A stretch of 7,616 bases of DNA from an uncultured Clostridia bacterium (GTDB lineage Bacteria; Bacillota; Clostridia; Lachnospirales; Lachnospiraceae), in assembly GCA_946611595.1 (NCBI GenBank), contig CAMODY010000088.1, positions 1 to 7,616 of the forward strand, in the 5' to 3' direction. The notes below the pieces were generated by a model, which was not told the origin of the DNA, ran no database searches, and was given only the letters and a program-made list of their open reading frames with translations. Numbering within the stretch: the first letter of the stretch is position 1; every line of letters starts with the position of its first letter. Position numbers and translations under genes: made by a program. Below are positions 6,311 to 7,616 of this stretch, piece after piece.

Positions 6311-7186
6311 ATGAATCAGTCAAATTCTAAAAAGGGCGCTTTGAAGCCTTTCTGTCCACATGACGCACTTAAGTATTTGCATCTCTTAAAAGAACTCATT
6401 CTTCAACTTCTTTTTCCGCGCGCATGTCCCATTTGCGGGGAACTATTAAAACTGCCAAAAGGCTGGCTCTCGCTGCTTTCGTCTGAAGGAAGTACTAGTC
6501 GTTGTATCCACGATGCGTTTTTAAAATCCATTTCTGCTTGCCGTTCCCTTTTTATCTGCCCGGAATGCTACTCTTCTCTTTCTTTTGTAGAGGAGCCCGT
6601 CTGCAGAAAATGTTCGAAGCCATTGGTTTTTGATGACGAATATTTCTGTGAGAATTGCCAAAAAGGAAATCTCTATTTTGATCAGGGAAAAGCGCTATGG
6701 ATCCATGACGACGCCGCCCGCAAAGTCGTCTATGATTTGAAATTTCAAAACAATCGAGACAATGCCGACTTGATCGGTTTTGAAATGGCACTACGCATGA
6801 AGGAATTAGTTGTTTGCTGGAAAGCAGAGGTTTTTATCCCTGTCCCCTTACACAAAAAACGTCTTAGGGAACGCGACTTTAATCAGGCGCAGCTTATCGC
6901 AGAGAAAACATCCTTCTGGCTCGAAAAACTATTTGGCATTACGATCCCCGTAGATGCCGGCTATCTGCTGCGCGCGGAAAACACAAAGCCCCAGCGCATC
7001 CTGGATGTTTCCGCCCGCTCGCAAAACGTCAAAGACGCTTTCGCCATCCCTAGCATCAAACACTACCGTTCCGTAATACTTATAGATGATATTTTCACAA
7101 GCGGCGCAACTTTAAATGCATGCGCAAAAACCATCAAAGCCGCCGGCGTCCAGCAAGTCTACTTCCTCACCGCTACTGTGGTATAA
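6311..7186 (+). CDS. ComF-family phosphoribosyltransferase-like protein with zinc-finger N-terminus
   Basis: ComF proteins (ComFC in B. subtilis, ComF in Haemophilus) are cytoplasmic and needed for natural DNA uptake; the biochemical substrate is unclear. The product is 291 residues, longer than the usual 220-240. Four CxxC pairs (C39/C42, C83/C86, C98/C101, C113/C116) form the presumed zinc ribbon. The first two pairs are separated by about 40 residues, an insertion compared with typical ComF. Family motifs follow: YDLKFQNNRD (141-150), FIPVPLHKKRLRERDFNQAQLIA (175-197), QRILDVSARSQNVKDAF (228-244) and the PRPP-binding loop VILIDDIFTSGATLNAC (255-271). The start is uncertain. ATG 6311 has no ribosome binding site, whereas the in-frame TTG at 6341 follows AAAAAGGG. 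The family N-terminus would begin near residue 22-28. No comFA helicase gene is adjacent; the gene follows recD2 by 178 bp. Confidence 0.9.
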   Translation: MNQSNSKKGALKPFCPHDALKYLHLLKELILQLLFPRACPICGELLKLPKGWLSLLSSEGSTSRCIHDAFLKSISACRSLFICPECYSSLSFVEEPVCRKCSKPLVFDDEYFCENCQKGNLYFDQGKALWIHDDAARKVVYDLKFQNNRDNADLIGFEMALRMKELVVCWKAEVFIPVPLHKKRLRERDFNQAQLIAEKTSFWLEKLFGITIPVDAGYLLRAENTKPQRILDVSARSQNVKDAFAIPSIKHYRSVILIDDIFTSGATLNACAKTIKAAGVQQVYFLTATVV

Positions 7187-7323
7187 ACATGATTTCCGTC
7201 ATTTGCTATTTCATTTTCATTCCATGACTCTTCTCATCTACAATCGCAAGACGGAATCTACATAGGTCCCCATAACCAGCTGCAATTTCGACTTTTTTGT
7301 TATGCGTTTTTTTAATATCTTCA

Positions 7324-7367
7324 TTTTCTTGTTTGAGCGCCCGGCAAGCCTATACCTAACAAGAAAA
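7324..7367. repeat. Inverted-repeat unit 1 (10-24-10)
   Basis: The left arm TTTTCTTGTT (7324-7333) and right arm AACAAGAAAA (7358-7367) are perfect reverse complements separated by exactly 24 nt. The inner segment shares a TG start and CCTATA at inner positions 16-21 with unit 2. Confidence 0.9.
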
Positions 7368-7426
7368 CGCCTAAAACTTGCCTATACGCCTGCTTTTTGG
7401 CACGCTGAAAGGCCCCCCTTTTCCCC

Positions 7427-7470
7427 TTTTCTTGTTTGCCGCATCGCAAACCCTATAGCCAACAAGAAAA
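7427..7470. repeat. Inverted-repeat unit 2 (10-24-10)
   Basis: The arms are TTTTCTTGTT (7427-7436) and AACAAGAAAA (7461-7470), identical to unit 1, again with 24 nt between them. An alternative inner hairpin GTTTGC-CGCATC-GCAAAC can form from the end of the left arm. A run of alternating C and T blocks leads into the left arm. Confidence 0.9.
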
Positions 7471-7478
7471 GCTCTCTT

Positions 7479-7522
7479 TTTTCTTGTTCGCACGCGGCTT
7501 TGAGAAGCCCGAAACAAGAAAA
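7479..7522. repeat. Inverted-repeat unit 3 (10-24-10), overlapping a promoter
   Basis: The arms are TTTTCTTGTT (7479-7488) and AACAAGAAAA (7513-7522), with 24 nt between. The inner segment differs from units 1 and 2 and contains its own hairpin GGCTT-TGAG-AAGCC. The right arm lies in the spacer of the downstream promoter and ends one base before its -10 box. The left arm lies just upstream of its -35 box. The layout is that of an operator. Confidence 0.88.
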
Positions 7523-7529
7523 CTATAAT
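7500..7529 (+). promoter_or_regulatory. Promoter of the gene starting at 7553
   Basis: -35 TTGAGA (7500-7505), an 18-bp spacer and a perfect -10 TATAAT (7524-7529). The expected start is near 7536, giving a leader of about 17 nt that still contains the Shine-Dalgarno. It is embedded in inverted-repeat unit 3. Confidence 0.7.
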
Positions 7530-7539
7530 TTTCAATATT

Positions 7540-7545
7540 AAGGAG
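7540..7545 (+). promoter_or_regulatory. Shine-Dalgarno for the partial gene
   Basis: AAGGAG lies 7 nt upstream of the ATG at 7553 and supports that short open frame as a real gene start. Confidence 0.85.
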
Positions 7546-7552
7546 TACTAAC

Positions 7553-7616
7553 ATGAACGAAACACAAGGATTAAATAAGTTTATTCAAAACATCAAGATT
7601 GAAAGAGACTCTTTAT
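7553..7616 (+). CDS. Start of an unidentified protein, cut by the window edge
   Basis: Only 21 codons are visible: MNETQGLNKF then IQNIKIERDSL. The start is well supported by a promoter and an AAGGAG with 7-nt spacing. I do not recognise the protein. The hydrophilic, probably helical N-terminus is compatible with a helix-turn-helix regulator, but 21 residues are too few to assign any family. The inverted-repeat array directly upstream suggests that the gene is strongly regulated, possibly by its own product (inference). Confidence 0.8.
   Translation, partial: MNETQGLNKFIQNIKIERDSL

Larger units (their letters stand above)
7187..7552 (+). other. Gene-free region with three inverted repeats
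   Basis: No convincing coding sequence is seen in these 366 bp. A 79-codon frame (7302-7541) has no ribosome binding site and runs through the repeats, so it is judged spurious. A 7-bp inverted repeat TTCCGTC/GACGGAA (7194-7200, 7250-7256) just after comF is separated by 49 nt and is not a convincing terminator. T-rich sequence follows at 7293-7318. Three 44-bp inverted-repeat units, a 21-nt pyrimidine tract (7413-7433) and the promoter and ribosome binding site of the next gene fill the rest. CCTATA occurs three times (7349, 7381, 7452). Confidence 0.6.

Noticed and set aside
7194..7256. TTCCGTC/GACGGAA inverted repeat as a comF terminator
   Set aside because: Only 7 bp with a 49-nt loop and no adjacent U-tract; likely chance.
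7324..7367. Repeat units as Rho-independent terminators
   Set aside because: Stems are A/T-rich with 24-nt loops and are followed by C/A-rich sequence, not a U-tract (unit 2 has a T-run only after six further bases).
7324..7522. CRISPR array
   Set aside because: Units are inverted repeats with unequal distances (59 and 8 nt) between them, not regularly spaced direct repeats with spacers, and no cas genes are present.
7302..7541. 79-codon plus-strand frame through the repeat region
   Set aside because: No ribosome binding site, low-complexity translation dictated by the repeats, and it overlaps the promoter of the gene at 7553.

Overview
The window looks like part of a chromosome from an anaerobic, low-to-moderate G+C Firmicute, most likely a Lachnospiraceae-type member of the Clostridia. 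The reasons are the 138-residue S12 with the Gram-positive insertion before the streptomycin loop, the form of the EF-G switch region, a phosphate butyryltransferase-type enzyme, and a RecD2 helicase followed by a ComF-type protein. The taxonomic call is inference from sequence style, not from a search.

Left half, minus strand (1-3603). Reading in the direction of transcription (right to left), a ptb-like phosphate acyltransferase gene has its own promoter and ends at a strong intrinsic terminator. The U-tract of that terminator directly abuts the -35 box of the next promoter. That promoter drives the str operon: a leader of about 100 nt with two hairpins, then rpsL (S12), a 150-nt intercistronic region, rpsG (S7, GTG start) and fusA (EF-G, TTG start). 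The rpsG stop codon is embedded in the fusA Shine-Dalgarno. fusA runs off the left edge after 479 codons. No rpoB/rpoC lies directly upstream of rpsL and no butyrate kinase gene lies beside ptb.

Centre (3604-3879). This divergent intergenic region carries the ptb promoter, a TTGTCGACAA palindrome resembling a Spo0A box, and a consensus promoter whose -10 hexamer ends only 11 nt before the probable recD2 ATG. The recD2 mRNA may therefore be nearly leaderless.

Right half, plus strand (3880-7616). recD2 (750 aa, all SF1B helicase motifs present) is followed after 178 bp by a long ComF-family phosphoribosyltransferase (291 aa, four CxxC pairs, intact PRPP motif). A gene-free stretch, 7187-7552, then leads to the first 21 codons of an unidentified gene with a good promoter and ribosome binding site. 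This stretch holds the most unusual signal in the window: three inverted repeats with identical 10-bp arms (TTTTCTTGTT and AACAAGAAAA), each separated by exactly 24 nt. They start 103 and 52 bp apart, and the last one overlaps the promoter of the downstream gene. They look like a multi-site operator or a family of structured elements, and I do not recognise them.

Most of the window is ordinary housekeeping sequence. The points worth a second look are the repeat array, the near-leaderless recD2 start, the possible Spo0A-type site at ptb, and the S12-S7 intercistronic and rpsL leader structures.
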